Program-made: the position numbers and the translations under genes
Source: a bacterium
GTDB taxonomy: Bacteria; Pseudomonadota; Gammaproteobacteria; Pseudomonadales; Moraxellaceae
Direction: 5' to 3'
Assembly (NCBI GenBank): GCA_029945725.1
Contig: JAQSDB010000003.1
Span: forward strand, 189,842-253,841
Length of the DNA stretch: 64,000 bases
The notes under the pieces: model-generated
Seen by the model: only the letters and a program-made list of their open reading frames with translations
What the model was told of the DNA's origin: nothing
Databases searched by the model: none
Part shown: in pieces, positions 17,518 through 29,339 of the stretch
How the letters are laid out: every line of letters starts with the position of its first letter
How positions within the stretch are numbered: the first letter of the stretch is position 1

Positions 17518-18519
17518 TCAAGCGCCGGCGGGCGGCGCGGACGCCAGCATCAGCGCCAGGGCGGCATGCACCGGGGCGCGCAGGTCATCACGCTCGTTGG
17601 CCAGCTGGTGCGAGGCTTCCGGCAGCATGACCTCGTGCTCGACATGAAAATGGCGCTGCACAAAGCGGTTGTTGTAGGGCCATTCCACCGTCTCGTCGCG
17701 CATTCCCTGCACCATCAATACCGGAAAATCACACGCCGGAAGCTGCTCCATATGATGCACCCAGCGCCTGAGCGCGCCAATCCATCCCATGGGCACCATG
17801 CGGTCCTGCAGCGGATCTTCATCCTGCACAAAGCGCAAAAAATCCTTGTCACTGCTGTTGGCCCTGAATATGCGCGGGACGGCTTTCTGGAAATGCCGGA
17901 TCAGCCAGAAGCCAAAGCGGATTCTCGTCCATTGTGCAGGACGCAGCAGCGGCGCCAGCAACAGGACTTTTTGCAAAGCCGGCACCTTGCCCGCTGCCCG
18001 CTCGCTCAGCACGTAATCCATGAGGATGGCCCCGCCGGTACTTTGACCGACGCCGTAAAAAGGCCAGGGCAGGTCGCTGCCATATTGCGCCAGCGCTTCT
18101 TTCAGCACGAACTGGTAGTGCGAAAAATCGGGGATATCCATGCGCGCACCGCCAGACAGGCCGTGACCCGGCAGATCGTAAACAAACACCGCATAACCGC
18201 GCGTGAGACTGTCCCGGATGATGTGGCCATAAAGGCCGGAGTGATCGAGATAGCCATGCAGGATGAAAACCGTGCCTTTGGCCGCCGCTATGCCGGGAGG
18301 CATGAAAACCTGACCCAGCAGACGATAACCGTAAGCGTCAAACCAGCCGGCGTAGTGCCGCACACCGGGCAGGGTTTTTTCGAAATCAAGACCGTAAAAA
18401 TGCACGTAGTCCGCCAAGGCATCACGCAACGGTGCATAGACCGCAAGATCAAGACGCCGCAATGCCTGCCGGACAGCCTCGACATCCAGCGGCGTTGCCA
18501 GGCCAGCGTTTGATGCCAT
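17518..18519 (-). CDS. alpha/beta hydrolase, monoacylglycerol lipase-like
   Basis: GTVFILHGYLDHSGLYGHII, GVGQSTGGAILMDYVL. Confidence 0.88.
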   Translation of the reverse strand: MASNAGLATPLDVEAVRQALRRLDLAVYAPLRDALADYVHFYGLDFEKTLPGVRHYAGWFDAYGYRLLGQVFMPPGIAAAKGTVFILHGYLDHSGLYGHIIRDSLTRGYAVFVYDLPGHGLSGGARMDIPDFSHYQFVLKEALAQYGSDLPWPFYGVGQSTGGAILMDYVLSERAAGKVPALQKVLLLAPLLRPAQWTRIRFGFWLIRHFQKAVPRIFRANSSDKDFLRFVQDEDPLQDRMVPMGWIGALRRWVHHMEQLPACDFPVLMVQGMRDETVEWPYNNRFVQRHFHVEHEVMLPEASHQLANERDDLRAPVHAALALMLASAPPAGA

Positions 18520-18765
18520 ACAACCTCCGCAACCGTTTCATCCGCCGTGTTATAGCACGAACGCATGTCTTCAAAGATATCGCCAAAGCCCGATGCAGGG
18601 CACAGACCGCTTAATACGATCATGACGCTTGTGCAGCAACGCCACCGGCGCCGTTACGCACTGCAACGGCGGCGACTGGCTGTCAGGGGAAAGGGGGTTG
18701 ATCATCATCTCGATGACAGAAAAAACACGGCGCATCCGGCAATGTCTTTTTCTTCCGGCACCGTG

Positions 18766-19164
18766 CTATTCGGTTTCTCTTCTGTCACGACCGCGCCGGC
18801 GATCCGGCTGAATGGCCGTGCCGCGACGAACATCGCGCCGGTCGCGGCTTTTGTGGCGGCGGTCGCCGTGGCGGTGCTCAATGCCATCCCAGCCTCCCGT
18901 TGCCAGTACCTCGCTGCCATCGGCCGTTTCCAGCGCTTCAAGATGGGTAATCAGGCCGACCTCGGCCAGCACCTCGAGGTAGCGATTACCGGCATCAAGA
19001 TCAACATCGTGCTTGATGATTGCCGGCTTTGCCGCCAGCAGCGCTTCCACCCGGGCCGCCGTCACATGAAAAAATTCGGCCAGATTGACGGCCACCTCGG
19101 CATGACTGAGGCCGGGCAGGTATTTGCCGCGAAAAACCAGACGGTAACGTGAGGTCATGAGCAT
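18766..19164 (-). CDS. hypothetical protein with Arg/Asp-rich C-terminal tail
   Basis: 132 aa; folded-looking N-terminus plus HRHGDRRHKSRDRRDVRRGTAIQPDRRRGRDRRE tail. Confidence 0.55.
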   Translation of the reverse strand: MLMTSRYRLVFRGKYLPGLSHAEVAVNLAEFFHVTAARVEALLAAKPAIIKHDVDLDAGNRYLEVLAEVGLITHLEALETADGSEVLATGGWDGIEHRHGDRRHKSRDRRDVRRGTAIQPDRRRGRDRRETE

Positions 19165-19307
19165 CCCTGTTGTTTTTATAGGGGATCGGGTTATCCCGAT
19201 ACGGCATGTCTGCCTTACAGGTTAGGCCGGCCGGTCGCTGATGCAAAGCGTGGCATTTATGCAAACTGACATACGGAGTGATGCGTTTCCCGCGCGGTGC
19301 GGGCCAT

Positions 19308-19336
19308 AAAAAAAGGGCGCACAAGGCGCCCTTTTT
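19308..19336. terminator. intrinsic terminator
   Basis: aaaaaaagggcgcacaaggcgcccttttt. Confidence 0.8.
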
Positions 19337-19349
19337 CATGCCCGGCCCC

Positions 19350-20414
19350 TCATTTCACGCTTTGCTTCAGCTCACCCGAGGCATAGCGATCCGTCATCTT
19401 TTCCAGTGACAGCGGCTTGATCCTGCTGGCCTGACCGGCCGCGCCAAACGCCTCGTAACGGGCAATGGCGATGTCACGCATGGCCTCGATGGTGTCCTTG
19501 AGGTATTTGCGCGGATCAAACTCGGCCGGATTTTTGGCGAGATGACGGCGAATGGCGCCCGTTGCTGCCAGACGCAGGTCCGTATCGATATTCACCTTGC
19601 GTACGCCGTGCTTGATGGCCTCGACAATCTGCTCGACCGGCACACCGTAGGTTTCCTTGATGTCGCCACCGTACTGGTTGATGACGGCCAGCCATTCCTG
19701 CGGCACCGAGCTGGAGCCGTGCATCACCAGATGCGTATTGGGAATGCGCGCATGAATTTCCTTCACGCGGCTGATCGACAGGATGTCGCCGGTGGGCGGA
19801 CGCGTGAACTTGTAGGCGCCGTGCGAGGTGCCAATGGCAATGGCCAGCGCATCAACGCCGGTATCGCGCACAAACTGCGCCGCTTCTTCCGGATCGGTCA
19901 GCAGCTGCGAATGATCCAGCACGCCTTCGGCACCGACACCGTCTTCTTCACCGGCCATGCCGGTTTCCAGCGAACCAAGGCAGCCGATCTCGCCTTCCAC
20001 CGACACGCCACAGGCATGTGCAAGCTCGACCACATTACGGGTCACGCGCACGTTGTAATCGTAATCAGCGGGCGTCTTGCCATCTTCCTTCAGCGAGCCA
20101 TCCATCATCACGGAAGAAAAGCCGAGCTGGATGGAGCGCTGGCAGATAGCCGGCGAAGTACCGTGATCCTGGTGCATGACCACGGGGATATGCGGAAACT
20201 CCTCGATCGCCGCCAGAATCATGTGGCGCAGGAAGGGCGCACCGGCGTATTTGCGTGCACCGGCCGAGGCCTGCACGATCACGGGCGAATCCGTTTTGTG
20301 CGCCGCTTCCATGATGGCGCGCATCTGTTCGAGGTTGTTCACATTGAATGCCGGCACGCCGTAACCGTTTTCGGCGGCGTGATCGAGCATCTGTCGCAAG
20401 CTGATAAGTGCCAT
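19350..20414 (-). CDS. fba: class II fructose-1,6-bisphosphate aldolase
   Basis: [47 protein letters not shown]. Confidence 0.95.
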   Translation of the reverse strand: MALISLRQMLDHAAENGYGVPAFNVNNLEQMRAIMEAAHKTDSPVIVQASAGARKYAGAPFLRHMILAAIEEFPHIPVVMHQDHGTSPAICQRSIQLGFSSVMMDGSLKEDGKTPADYDYNVRVTRNVVELAHACGVSVEGEIGCLGSLETGMAGEEDGVGAEGVLDHSQLLTDPEEAAQFVRDTGVDALAIAIGTSHGAYKFTRPPTGDILSISRVKEIHARIPNTHLVMHGSSSVPQEWLAVINQYGGDIKETYGVPVEQIVEAIKHGVRKVNIDTDLRLAATGAIRRHLAKNPAEFDPRKYLKDTIEAMRDIAIARYEAFGAAGQASRIKPLSLEKMTDRYASGELKQSVK

Positions 20415-20417
20415 TTT

Positions 20418-20825
20418 CTATTCCTCAATCAATGCCCCCAAAGAGTCCCCCTCTCCCCGCTTGCGGGGAGAGGGCCGGGGTGAGGGGCGGTTTTCAATTA
20501 CCTGACGGATGCACTCAAGCACCGCATCCGTCTTCAAAATCACATCATCATTCCAGAAACGTAAAACAGTGAGTCCGCGCTCTTCCAGGAAATCGGTTCT
20601 CTCCTGATCATACTGCGTACGTTCAATATGCTGACCGCCATCAAGCTCGACGACCAAACATCGCTCTGCGCAGTAAAAGTCCAGCACATAAGGCGGCAGG
20701 GGGAATTGCTGGCGAAACTTCAGCCCCAAAAAATGCCGCCCTCTTAAATGTCGCCACAACTGTTGTTCGGCATCCGTTTGGCACCTGCGCAAAAGGCGCG
20801 CGAACTCGCCATTCTGTTTTCGCAT
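20418..20825 (-). CDS. DUF559-family (Vsr/restriction endonuclease-like fold) protein
   Basis: AEQQLWRHLRGRHFLGLKFRQQFPLPPYVLDFYCAERCLVVELDGGQH typical of DUF559; C-terminus RPSPRPSPRKRGEG encoded by the flanking palindromic repeat. Confidence 0.88.
   Translation of the reverse strand: MRKQNGEFARLLRRCQTDAEQQLWRHLRGRHFLGLKFRQQFPLPPYVLDFYCAERCLVVELDGGQHIERTQYDQERTDFLEERGLTVLRFWNDDVILKTDAVLECIRQVIENRPSPRPSPRKRGEGDSLGALIEE
20447..20490. repeat. palindromic repeat (ccctctccccgcttgcggggagaggg + ccggggtgagggg), inverted relative to 20851-20890
   Basis: Near-identical to reverse complement of 20851-20890. Confidence 0.9.
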
Positions 20826-20850
20826 ACGACATCCTTGTCGTTATCGAGAG

Positions 20851-20890
20851 CCCCTCACCCCAACCCTCTCCCCGCTCACGGGGAGAGGGA
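20851..20890. repeat. palindromic repeat cccctcaccccaaccctctccccgctcacggggagaggg
   Basis: Inverted partner of 20447-20490 on the other side of the DUF559 gene. Confidence 0.9.
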
Positions 20891-20906
20891 GAAAGTCAAA
20901 ATCACC

Positions 20907-22097
20907 TTATTTCTTCGCCGCTTCTTCCAGTGCAACTACCGCCGGCAGTTTTTTGCCTTCCACAAACTCGAGGAAGGCGCCGCCGCCGGTGGAAATGTAG
21001 GAAATCTTTTCCGATACACCGTATTTATCAATCGCCGCCAGCGTATCGCCGCCACCGGCAATCGAGAATGCTGCGCTGTCAGCAATCGCGTGCGAAAGCA
21101 CTTCGGTGCCGTGACCAAACTTGTCGACTTCAAACACGCCGACCGGGCCATTCCACAAAATGGTTCTGGCGGACTTCAGCATGCCGGCAAACAGGGCAGC
21201 CGTTTTCGGGCCGACATCCAGAATCATGTCGTTGTCGCCAACCGCTTCAACATTCTTTACCACGGCCTCAGCAGCATTCACGAAGGCCATGAAATCATCG
21301 ATCGGGCCTTTGACTTCAGCCACCACCACATCAACCGGCAGCGGCACACTCACTCTGGCCGCAATCGCCCTGGCGGTCTCCAGCAGCTCGTGCTCGCACA
21401 GTGACTTGCCGACATTGAAACCTGCTGCTGCCAGAAAGGTGTTGGCGATGCCGCCACCGACAATCAGCTGGTCGCAAAGTCCGGCGAGCGATGTCAGCAC
21501 ATCGAGCTTGGTCGAGACTTTCGAGCCCGCCACAATCGCCACCATCGGACGTTCGGGTTTTGCCAGGGCCTTTTCCAGCGCCTCCAGCTCGGCCGCCAGC
21601 AGGGGGCCGGCAGCCGCCACTTTGGCAAACTTTGCCACGCCGTGGGTGGAGCCCTCGGCGCGGTGCGCCGTACCGAAGGCATCCATCACGAAAACATCGC
21701 AGAGGGCCGCATATTTCTGCGCCAGCTCGTCAGTGTTTTTCTTTTCGCCCTTGTTGAAGCGCACGTTTTCAAACAGCACGATGTCGCCGGCCTTGATGTC
21801 GACACCATCCAGATAATCCTTCAGCAGGGGCACATCACGACCCAGTGCCTTCGACAGATAATCGGCCACCGGCTTCAGGGAATTTTCTTCGGAGAACTCG
21901 CCCTCAACCGGGCGCCCGAGATGCGAGCACACCATCAGGGCGGCACCTTTTTCCAGGGCCAGCCGGATCGTGGGCAGGGCCGCCTCGATACGCGCTGCAC
22001 TGGCAACGGCGCCATTCTTTACGGGCACATTCAGATCCTCGCGAATCAGAACGCGCTTTCCCTGCAGATCCAGATCGGACATCTTGATAACGGACAT
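20907..22097 (-). CDS. pgk: phosphoglycerate kinase
   Basis: [48 protein letters not shown]. Confidence 0.97.
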   Translation of the reverse strand: MSVIKMSDLDLQGKRVLIREDLNVPVKNGAVASAARIEAALPTIRLALEKGAALMVCSHLGRPVEGEFSEENSLKPVADYLSKALGRDVPLLKDYLDGVDIKAGDIVLFENVRFNKGEKKNTDELAQKYAALCDVFVMDAFGTAHRAEGSTHGVAKFAKVAAAGPLLAAELEALEKALAKPERPMVAIVAGSKVSTKLDVLTSLAGLCDQLIVGGGIANTFLAAAGFNVGKSLCEHELLETARAIAARVSVPLPVDVVVAEVKGPIDDFMAFVNAAEAVVKNVEAVGDNDMILDVGPKTAALFAGMLKSARTILWNGPVGVFEVDKFGHGTEVLSHAIADSAAFSIAGGGDTLAAIDKYGVSEKISYISTGGGAFLEFVEGKKLPAVVALEEAAKK

Positions 22098-22104
22098 CGG
22101 AAAC

Positions 22105-23154
22105 CTACCTCTTGCTTAAATACCCGCACAAATCGAGAAGACGATTGGCGTAACCCCATTCGTTGTCATACCAGACCAGCACTTTGGCCTGCCGTCCGGC
22201 CACCAGTGTTCCGGTGGCATCAAAAATCAGCGAATACGGTGAGTGCGTGAAATCGCTGGAGACCAGCAGCTCCTCGCAATAACCGAGAATGCCGGCGTAG
22301 CCGCCCGCTGCACTGGCGGCAAAAACCGCGTTGATGGCCGCGGCGCTGACGTCTTTCCTGCAGACAAAACTGAAATCAATGGCCGCCACATTCTGCGTCG
22401 GCACGCGCAGCGAATAGCCTTCAATGCGCTGACCGCTGTCGGGCAGGACGCGGCGCAGGGCACCGATGCTGCTGGACGTCGTCGGAATGATGTTCACGCT
22501 GGCCGCACGGCCACGGCGCAGGTCGCGATGCGTCCTGTCCAGCACGCTCTGGTCCGACGTCATGGCATGAATCTCGGTCATCAGGCCGGATTCAATGCCA
22601 AAGGCTTCGTCGATGATTTTCACCAGCGGCACCAGCGCATGCGTGGTGCAGGAAACACTGGAAATAATGCGGTGCTCGGGGCGCACGCTTTCGTGATTCA
22701 CGCCATAGACCAGCGTGGCATCCACTTCATCAAACGGCGCCGCACCGATGATGACTTTTCCGGCACCTGCCGCGAGATGGCGCGCCGCTTCATCACGCGC
22801 GCGGAATTCACCGGTGCACTCCAGCACCACATCAATGCCGAGCGCGGCCCAGGGCAGATTTTCCGGTACCGGCTCGCTCAGCAGCGAAATCCGGTGGCCA
22901 TTGATCTGCAGCTCGCTGCCGGACAGCGCGACTTCACCGGCGAAGCGGCCATGGGTGCTGTCATAGCGCGTCAGGTGAGCCAGCGTTTCCGGCGAGCCGA
23001 GATCATTGATGGCAACAAATTCCAGCGCCGGGCTGGCGCCGGACTCAAAATACGCACGCAGCACGTTACGGCCGATGCGGCCATAACCGTTGATAGCAAT
23101 GCGTAATGCCATATGCGTCTTCCCGTCAGGACGAATGAGTGAGTCGCCGCACAC
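22105..23154 (-). CDS. glyceraldehyde-3-phosphate / erythrose-4-phosphate dehydrogenase family protein
   Basis: [30 protein letters not shown] active-site region, [18 protein letters not shown]; start probably the internal [11 protein letters not shown]. Confidence 0.9.
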   Translation of the reverse strand: MCGDSLIRPDGKTHMALRIAINGYGRIGRNVLRAYFESGASPALEFVAINDLGSPETLAHLTRYDSTHGRFAGEVALSGSELQINGHRISLLSEPVPENLPWAALGIDVVLECTGEFRARDEAARHLAAGAGKVIIGAAPFDEVDATLVYGVNHESVRPEHRIISSVSCTTHALVPLVKIIDEAFGIESGLMTEIHAMTSDQSVLDRTHRDLRRGRAASVNIIPTTSSSIGALRRVLPDSGQRIEGYSLRVPTQNVAAIDFSFVCRKDVSAAAINAVFAASAAGGYAGILGYCEELLVSSDFTHSPYSLIFDATGTLVAGRQAKVLVWYDNEWGYANRLLDLCGYLSKR

Positions 23155-25164
23155 TCAGGCGCTGATGTCGTTGACGGCATTCACCACGGCATCGGTGGTA
23201 ATGCCGAAATACTGGTAGAGCTGGCCGGCCGGAGCGGATTCGCCAAACGTGGTCATGCCGATGACGCGGCCATCAAGACCGGCAAACTTCCACCAGTAAT
23301 CCACGTGCGAGGCTTCGACCACCACGCGCGCACGGATCGCTGCCGGCAAAACACTTTCGCGATATTCCGGCGTCTGCGCCATGAAAACATCGGTGGACGG
23401 CAGCGACACCACGCGCACGGACTTTCCGGCAGCGGCGAGCTGTTGCTGCGCCTCGACGGCGAGGGAAATTTCCGAACCGGTCGCGATGATGATGGCATCA
23501 AGGACGCTGCCGCTTTCTTTCACCAGCACATAACCACCACGACGCACGTCGGCCAGCTGCTGCGCATCGCGCGGCTGGTGCGGCAGGTTCTGGCGCGAAA
23601 AAATCAGCGCGGTGGGGCCGTCAGCGCGCTCGATGGCGGCTTTCCACGCCACTGCGGATTCCACCGTGTCAGCCGGACGCCACACACTCATGTTCGGTGT
23701 GCCGCGCAGGGAGGCCAGCTGCTCCACCGGCTGGTGCGTCGGGCCGTCTTCGCCGAGGCCGATCGAATCATGCGTATAGACATGGATCACGCGCTGCTTC
23801 ATCAGTGCGGCCATGCGCACGGCATTGCGCGCGTATTCCATGAAGATCAGGAAAGTTGCGCCGTAGGGAATGAAACCGCCATGCAGGGCGATGCCGTTCA
23901 TGATGGCGCTCATGCCGAATTCACGCACACCATAGAAAACATAGTTGCCGGCCGCGTCGTCCTGGATGCCGTGGCAGCCTTTCCAGAGCGTGAGATTGGA
24001 ACCGGCGAGATCGGCGGAACCGCCGAGCAGTTCCGGCAACAGCGGGCCAAAGGCATTGAGCGAATTCTGCGAGGCCTTGCGTGAAGCGATCGTCTCGCCC
24101 TTTTCTGCACAGGCGGCAATCCAGGCATCGGCTTTGGCAGAAAAATCCGCCGGCAACTCGCCTTTCAGGCGGCGCTGCAATTCACGCGCAAGTTCCGGAT
24201 GCGCATGTTCGTAGGCGCGAAACAGGCTGTCCCATTCGCTTTCCAGGGCTTCGCCGCGCGGACGGCCATCCCAGGCTTCGTAAATGTCGGCAGGAATCTC
24301 GAAGGGAGCGTAGCTCCAGCCCAGTGCGGCACGCGTCAGCGCGATTTCGGCATCACCGAGCGGCGCGCCATGACAGTCTTCCTTGCCCTGCTTGTTGGGG
24401 CTGCCGGCACCGATCACGGTACGGCATATGATCAGCGCGGGTTTTTCGCTTTCGCCATGCGCCTTGATGATGGCCGCACGAATCGCTTCGGAATCGTGGC
24501 CGTCAATCTGGCCGATCACCTGCCAGCCGTAGGCTTCAAAACGTTTTTTGGTGTCGTCGCTGAACCAGCCTTCGACTTCGCCGTCGATGGAAATGCCGTT
24601 GTCGTCATAGAAGGCGACGAGCTTGCCGAGCTTGAGCGTGCCGGCCAGCGAACACACTTCATGCGAAATGCCTTCCATCAGGCAGCCATCACCCAGAAAG
24701 GTGTAGGTGTGGTGATCGACGACGTTGAAATCACCGCGATTGAATTGTGCCGCCAGGGTTTTTTCCGCTATCGCCATGCCGACGGCATTGGCCAGACCCT
24801 GGCCGAGCGGGCCGGTGGTAGTTTCGATGCCGGGCGTGTAACCGAGCTCGGGGTGACCCGGCGTCTTGCTGTGCAGCTGGCGGAAATGCTTCAGGTCATC
24901 AATCGAGAGGTCGTAGCCCGTGAGGTGCAGGAGGGCGTACTGCAGCATGGAGCCGTGGCCGTTGGAGAGGACGAAACGGTCGCGGTTGGCCCAGGCCGGA
25001 TTTTTCGGGTTGTAGCGCATGGGACCGCGCCACAGCACTTCGGCAATATCCGCCATGCCCATGGGCGCACCCGGATGACCGGAATTGGCCTTTTGCACGG
25101 CATCCATGGCGAGGGCACGAATGGCATTGGCAAGGCGGCGTTCGGGAAGGGCGGCGGCGGGCAT
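23155..25164 (-). CDS. tkt: transketolase
   Basis: Start trimmed to [79 protein letters not shown]. Confidence 0.97.
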   Translation of the reverse strand: MPAAALPERRLANAIRALAMDAVQKANSGHPGAPMGMADIAEVLWRGPMRYNPKNPAWANRDRFVLSNGHGSMLQYALLHLTGYDLSIDDLKHFRQLHSKTPGHPELGYTPGIETTTGPLGQGLANAVGMAIAEKTLAAQFNRGDFNVVDHHTYTFLGDGCLMEGISHEVCSLAGTLKLGKLVAFYDDNGISIDGEVEGWFSDDTKKRFEAYGWQVIGQIDGHDSEAIRAAIIKAHGESEKPALIICRTVIGAGSPNKQGKEDCHGAPLGDAEIALTRAALGWSYAPFEIPADIYEAWDGRPRGEALESEWDSLFRAYEHAHPELARELQRRLKGELPADFSAKADAWIAACAEKGETIASRKASQNSLNAFGPLLPELLGGSADLAGSNLTLWKGCHGIQDDAAGNYVFYGVREFGMSAIMNGIALHGGFIPYGATFLIFMEYARNAVRMAALMKQRVIHVYTHDSIGLGEDGPTHQPVEQLASLRGTPNMSVWRPADTVESAVAWKAAIERADGPTALIFSRQNLPHQPRDAQQLADVRRGGYVLVKESGSVLDAIIIATGSEISLAVEAQQQLAAAGKSVRVVSLPSTDVFMAQTPEYRESVLPAAIRARVVVEASHVDYWWKFAGLDGRVIGMTTFGESAPAGQLYQYFGITTDAVVNAVNDISA

Positions 25165-25418
25165 GTGACTCTCCGGGGCTGGCCATGGGAATGGCCCGAA
25201 AAAATGAGGGCGTATTGTCCCCGAAAGGCCTGCGACAAGAAACCTTTGTCTGCCGCCAGCACGGCACCGGTTACTGACACACACCTGTTGCACTGTCCCG
25301 TTCGTTTCGTCGGAGCGATGCCCCGAAAGAGCAGCCTGAAACAGCAAAGGCGGAATAATGCCGCGCCTTGCCACTACAATGACAAACGTTACGGTGCCAA
25401 CCTCAAGGAGCCTGCAAA

Positions 25419-27287
25419 TTGTCCGGTCTTCGACTGCTCCTTCCCGCCTTCCTCGCAGGCTGCTTCTGTTGCACGCCCCTGCAGGCCTTGCCAGCCAAGG
25501 CCGGCGACAAGGACGTGGTGCCTGCTGCGCCAGTGACGCAATTCATTGTCAAACTGCGCCAGGCCGACACCGCCATGCCCATCGCCGTCATGACGGAAAG
25601 CCGCGTTGCCGGCCTCGGCAAACTGGCCGGCAAGACCCTGCACTGGCACCGCAACATGTCCAGCGGCGCCAGTGTCCTGCGCCTTGCTGCTGCTGTCAGC
25701 GCCACCGAGGCTGACGCCATTGCACGACGCCTTGAGCTGTCTCCGGATGTGGAGCACGCCTCCCCTGACTACCGCCGCCGGATATTCATGCTCCCCAATG
25801 ACACCCGCTTCAGCGAGCAATGGAGCCTGATGGACCCGGCGTCCACGATCGGCGGCATCAGCACAACCGGTGGCGCCAGCCTGCCGGGCGCATGGGACCG
25901 GAGCCTCGGCAGCAGCAATACCGTGATTGCCGTGGTTGATACCGGCATCCTCATGCATGCGGAACTCGGCGCGCGCGTCCTGCCCGGCTATGACTTCATC
26001 AGTGACACGGTCACCTCCAATGACGGAGATGGCCGCGACAACAACGCACTCGACGCCGGCGACTGGATCACCGCCTCTGACGCGACCGACCATCCTGTCG
26101 AGTGCTCCGGACAGGCCGCCAGCGACAGCAGCTGGCATGGCACGCATGTGGCGGGCATTGCGGCGGCTACCGGCAACAACGGCACGGGCATGGCCGGCAT
26201 CAGCTGGGGCGCCAGCATCCTGCCGGTACGTGCACTCGGAAAATGCGGCGGCTTTGACTCGGACATCATTGACGGCGTGCGCTGGGCCGCCGGCCTTTCC
26301 GTCCCCGGCATTCCCGTCAATCCCCATCCGGCCATCGTCATCAACCTGAGCCTGGGGAGCAGCAGCCGCTGCACGGCCGCCTGGCAATCCGCGCTGAATG
26401 ATGTGTATGCCATGGGCGTCACGGTTGTGGCTGCAACCGGCAATGATTTCGCCAGAACCGTGTCATCGCCGGCCAACTGCAATCATGTCATCGCCGTCAC
26501 CGCCAACTCCGTGGAAGGCCTCTCCAGTATCTATGCCAATACCGGCACGCAAACCACCATCAGCGCGCCGGGCGGTGGCCTTGGTACCGACTCCGGCGGC
26601 AATGCCACCGGCAGCGGGCTGGAGATCCTGTCTCTCGGCAATACCGGCACGACCGTTCCCGGCAGCGACACCTATGTCTTCATGATGGGCACCAGCCAGG
26701 CCACGCCCCACGTAACCGGCACCATCGCCCTTCTGCACGAGTTGCTGCCGACGGCCAGCCCGGATCGCCTGCGCCAGTTACTGACCGGCTCTGCCCGTGC
26801 ATTCCCCAGTGGCAGCTGGTGCACGCATCAGGCCCAGCTCGGCAAATGCGGAGCCGGCCTGCTGGATGCGGGCGCAGCCCTGCAAGCAGCAGCCATTGTT
26901 GCCACCAGCAATCATGTCCCCGTCCCCGATGTACTGCCCACGCAGTCAGGCATAGCCGGACAAGCCATGCACTTTACCGTCACGGCCACCGATGCCGATG
27001 GTGATGCGCTGAGCTTTGACACGGTATCCCGGCCCGCCGGCTCCACACTTTCAGGCACAGGAGCGTTCACCTGGAACAGCCCCGTCATCGGCCATGCCAC
27101 GCTCAGCTATACCGTCAGTGACGGCATCAGCAGCAGTGCGCTGCAAACCGTGGACATCGTGATCACCAGCCCGCCCCCGCCGCCACCCCCGCCACCCGCA
27201 CCGGGCAGCAGTGGTGGCGGAGCCGCGTCCGGGGAGCTGCTTCTGCTGCTTGCCATTACCGGCCTGCGCACGCGACGGCGTCGCTGA
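25419..27287 (+). CDS. secreted subtilisin-like S8 serine protease with C-terminal GlyGly-CTERM-like sorting signal
   Basis: VIAVVDTGI (Asp), WHGTHVAGI (His), [13 protein letters not shown] (Ser); Pro-rich linker and C-terminal [30 protein letters not shown] start. Confidence 0.9.
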   Translation: MSGLRLLLPAFLAGCFCCTPLQALPAKAGDKDVVPAAPVTQFIVKLRQADTAMPIAVMTESRVAGLGKLAGKTLHWHRNMSSGASVLRLAAAVSATEADAIARRLELSPDVEHASPDYRRRIFMLPNDTRFSEQWSLMDPASTIGGISTTGGASLPGAWDRSLGSSNTVIAVVDTGILMHAELGARVLPGYDFISDTVTSNDGDGRDNNALDAGDWITASDATDHPVECSGQAASDSSWHGTHVAGIAAATGNNGTGMAGISWGASILPVRALGKCGGFDSDIIDGVRWAAGLSVPGIPVNPHPAIVINLSLGSSSRCTAAWQSALNDVYAMGVTVVAATGNDFARTVSSPANCNHVIAVTANSVEGLSSIYANTGTQTTISAPGGGLGTDSGGNATGSGLEILSLGNTGTTVPGSDTYVFMMGTSQATPHVTGTIALLHELLPTASPDRLRQLLTGSARAFPSGSWCTHQAQLGKCGAGLLDAGAALQAAAIVATSNHVPVPDVLPTQSGIAGQAMHFTVTATDADGDALSFDTVSRPAGSTLSGTGAFTWNSPVIGHATLSYTVSDGISSSALQTVDIVITSPPPPPPPPPAPGSSGGGAASGELLLLLAITGLRTRRRR

Positions 27288-27485
27288 AGCAACAGGCTGG
27301 CGAGGATCACCGCCCGGGGCGGGCAATGGCGGTGGCCGGACAGACGGAATCATTTTCCGTTTTGACCGGGTGCGTTCAGCTCTGCCTCCGGCTAGTATCG
27401 CCCGTTCAATCCGCCGGCTTTGGCTCCTTCGGCCGCGCGGACGATCCCCGGATTTCCCGGCGGCTCATAAAAGGAGACATGAATA

Positions 27486-28679
27486 ATGTCCGAATACTCT
27501 GTTTTTACCTCTGAATCCGTGTCCGAAGGCCATCCCGATAAAATGGCCGACCAGATTTCCGATGCCATCCTCGACGCCATCATTGCCGAAGACCCGTACG
27601 CCCGTGTCGCCTGCGAAACACTGGTGAAGACCGGCGTGGCGATTGTTGCCGGTGAAATCACCACCACCGCCAAGATCGACTACGAAGGCATCATCCGCAA
27701 CGTCATCCTCGACATCGGCTACAACTCCTCCGATGTGTATTTCGACGGCAAGACCTGCGGCGTGCTCAACCTGATCGGCCAGCAGTCGCCCGACATCAAC
27801 CAGGGCGTCGACCGTGCCAAACCCGAAGACCAGGGCGCCGGCGACCAGGGCCTGATGTTCGGTTATGCCACCAGTGAAACCGAATCGCTGATGCCGGCTC
27901 CCATCCTGTACTCGCACCGTCTGGTCGAGCGTCAGGCCGAAGCCCGCAAGTCCGGCCTGCTCGACTGGCTGCGCCCGGATGCCAAGTCGCAGGTCACCTT
28001 CCGCTATGAAAACGGCCTGCCCGTGGCCGTTGATGCCGTGGTGCTCTCCACTCAGCACAGCCGCGAAGTCAGCAATGCCGACATCGAGGAAGGCGTGATG
28101 GAGCTGGTGATCAAGCATGTGCTGCCGGCCAAATGGCTGACGAAAGACACCAAGTACTTCATCAACCCCACCGGCCGTTTTGAAATCGGCGGCCCCATGG
28201 GCGATTGCGGCCTGACCGGACGCAAGATCATCGTCGACAGCTACGGCGGCATGGCCCGTCACGGCGGCGGCGCCTTCTCCGGCAAGGATCCCTCCAAGGT
28301 CGACCGCTCTGCCGCCTATGCCGGCCGCTATGTCGCCAAGAACATCGTTGCCGCCGGCCTTGCCGACCGTTGCGAAATCCAGGTCAGTTACGCCATCGGC
28401 GTGGCCGAGCCCACCTCGATCTCGGTCAACACCTTCGGCAGCGGCAAGATCAGCGACGCCAGGCTCATCGAGCTCGTCCGCGACCACTTCGAGCTGCGCC
28501 CCTACGGTCTGGTGAAGCAGCTCGACCTGCTGCATCCCATCTACCGCACCACGTCGGCCTACGGTCACTTCGGCCGCACGCCGGAAACCCTGAGCCTGAA
28601 CGGCAAGACCTTCTCGACCTTCACCTGGGAAAAGACCGACAAGGCCGAGGCGCTGCGTGCCGCAGCCGGCCTGAAGTAA
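27486..28679 (+). CDS. metK: S-adenosylmethionine synthetase
   Basis: [44 protein letters not shown]. Confidence 0.98.
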   Translation: MSEYSVFTSESVSEGHPDKMADQISDAILDAIIAEDPYARVACETLVKTGVAIVAGEITTTAKIDYEGIIRNVILDIGYNSSDVYFDGKTCGVLNLIGQQSPDINQGVDRAKPEDQGAGDQGLMFGYATSETESLMPAPILYSHRLVERQAEARKSGLLDWLRPDAKSQVTFRYENGLPVAVDAVVLSTQHSREVSNADIEEGVMELVIKHVLPAKWLTKDTKYFINPTGRFEIGGPMGDCGLTGRKIIVDSYGGMARHGGGAFSGKDPSKVDRSAAYAGRYVAKNIVAAGLADRCEIQVSYAIGVAEPTSISVNTFGSGKISDARLIELVRDHFELRPYGLVKQLDLLHPIYRTTSAYGHFGRTPETLSLNGKTFSTFTWEKTDKAEALRAAAGLK

Positions 28680-28695
28680 GCCAGCCCTCACCCGT

Positions 28696-28727
28696 AAAAA
28701 AGCCCGGCCATAGAGCCGGGCTTTTTT
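28696..28727 (+). terminator. terminator after metK
   Basis: aaaaaagcccggccatagagccgggctttttt. Confidence 0.9.
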
Positions 28728-28766
28728 GTGGTTTCTTGCCAGACAATGCGGGTCACCGCGAGGGCC

Positions 28767-29039
28767 TTATATGCCCATGGAAGAAAACTTCTGCAAAACG
28801 TCCCTTACGATGGAAGCCAGCAGGGGATGCTGTATCGCTACCTGGGCCTCCCACGCGCGCAGGAGTTCTTCCAGGGCAGCAACATCCGGTGGCAACTGGG
28901 CATTGAGCTGAACCTCCAGCGCTTCGACCGCGTTGCTCATGGCCTGCTGCTGGCCGGCATCCAGATGCTGGCTGTGCTGATGCTGGTGCAGCTGCGACCT
29001 GAGGGCAGCGAGTTTTTCTTCGGTCAGTTTATGCGGCAT
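28767..29039 (-). CDS. DUF4404-like protein
   Basis: MPHKLTEEKLAALRSQLHQHQHSQHLDAGQQQAM... small helical protein. Confidence 0.65.
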   Translation of the reverse strand: MPHKLTEEKLAALRSQLHQHQHSQHLDAGQQQAMSNAVEALEVQLNAQLPPDVAALEELLRAWEAQVAIQHPLLASIVRDVLQKFSSMGI

Positions 29040-29180
29040 GACAGAACTCCTTGATAACAATGGCCATGGCTCAAGCTTACGCCCCCAAGCCCCCGACCGG
29101 GCACAACAGTTTCAAGAATGGCCGTCTGAAAGCGGCGGGGGCTGGTGCAGTTACCCCGCTTCGCGGTTAGAATGGCCGCC

Positions 29181-29257
29181 TGCTTGAGGAGCGCTGCGAC
29201 GGAACCCTGTTCCGCCAGGCTCAAGTCCCCGGTTTTCCGGTTGTAACTGCGCTCGCT
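29181..29257 (+). promoter_or_regulatory. S-adenosylhomocysteine (SAH) riboswitch
   Basis: tgcttgaggagcgctgcgacggaaccctgttccgccaggctcaagtccccggttttccggttgtaactgcgctcgct: GAGGAGCGCUGC and AGGCUC core, CUUGAG/CUCAAG P1, downstream GCGCUC able to form the pseudoknot; immediately upstream of ahcY. Confidence 0.93.
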
Positions 29258-29339
29258 AGACCCTGATGCGGTTGGCGAGCTTCTGTTTCAAACCTCCCTG
29301 CCGCGTCATTTTTCGATTCTCTTCATGAGGAATGACGCA

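Noticed and set aside
24199-25536. Long plus-strand ORF (445 aa) opposite tkt
   Set aside because: Antisense to strongly conserved transketolase; composition typical of a shadow ORF in GC-rich DNA
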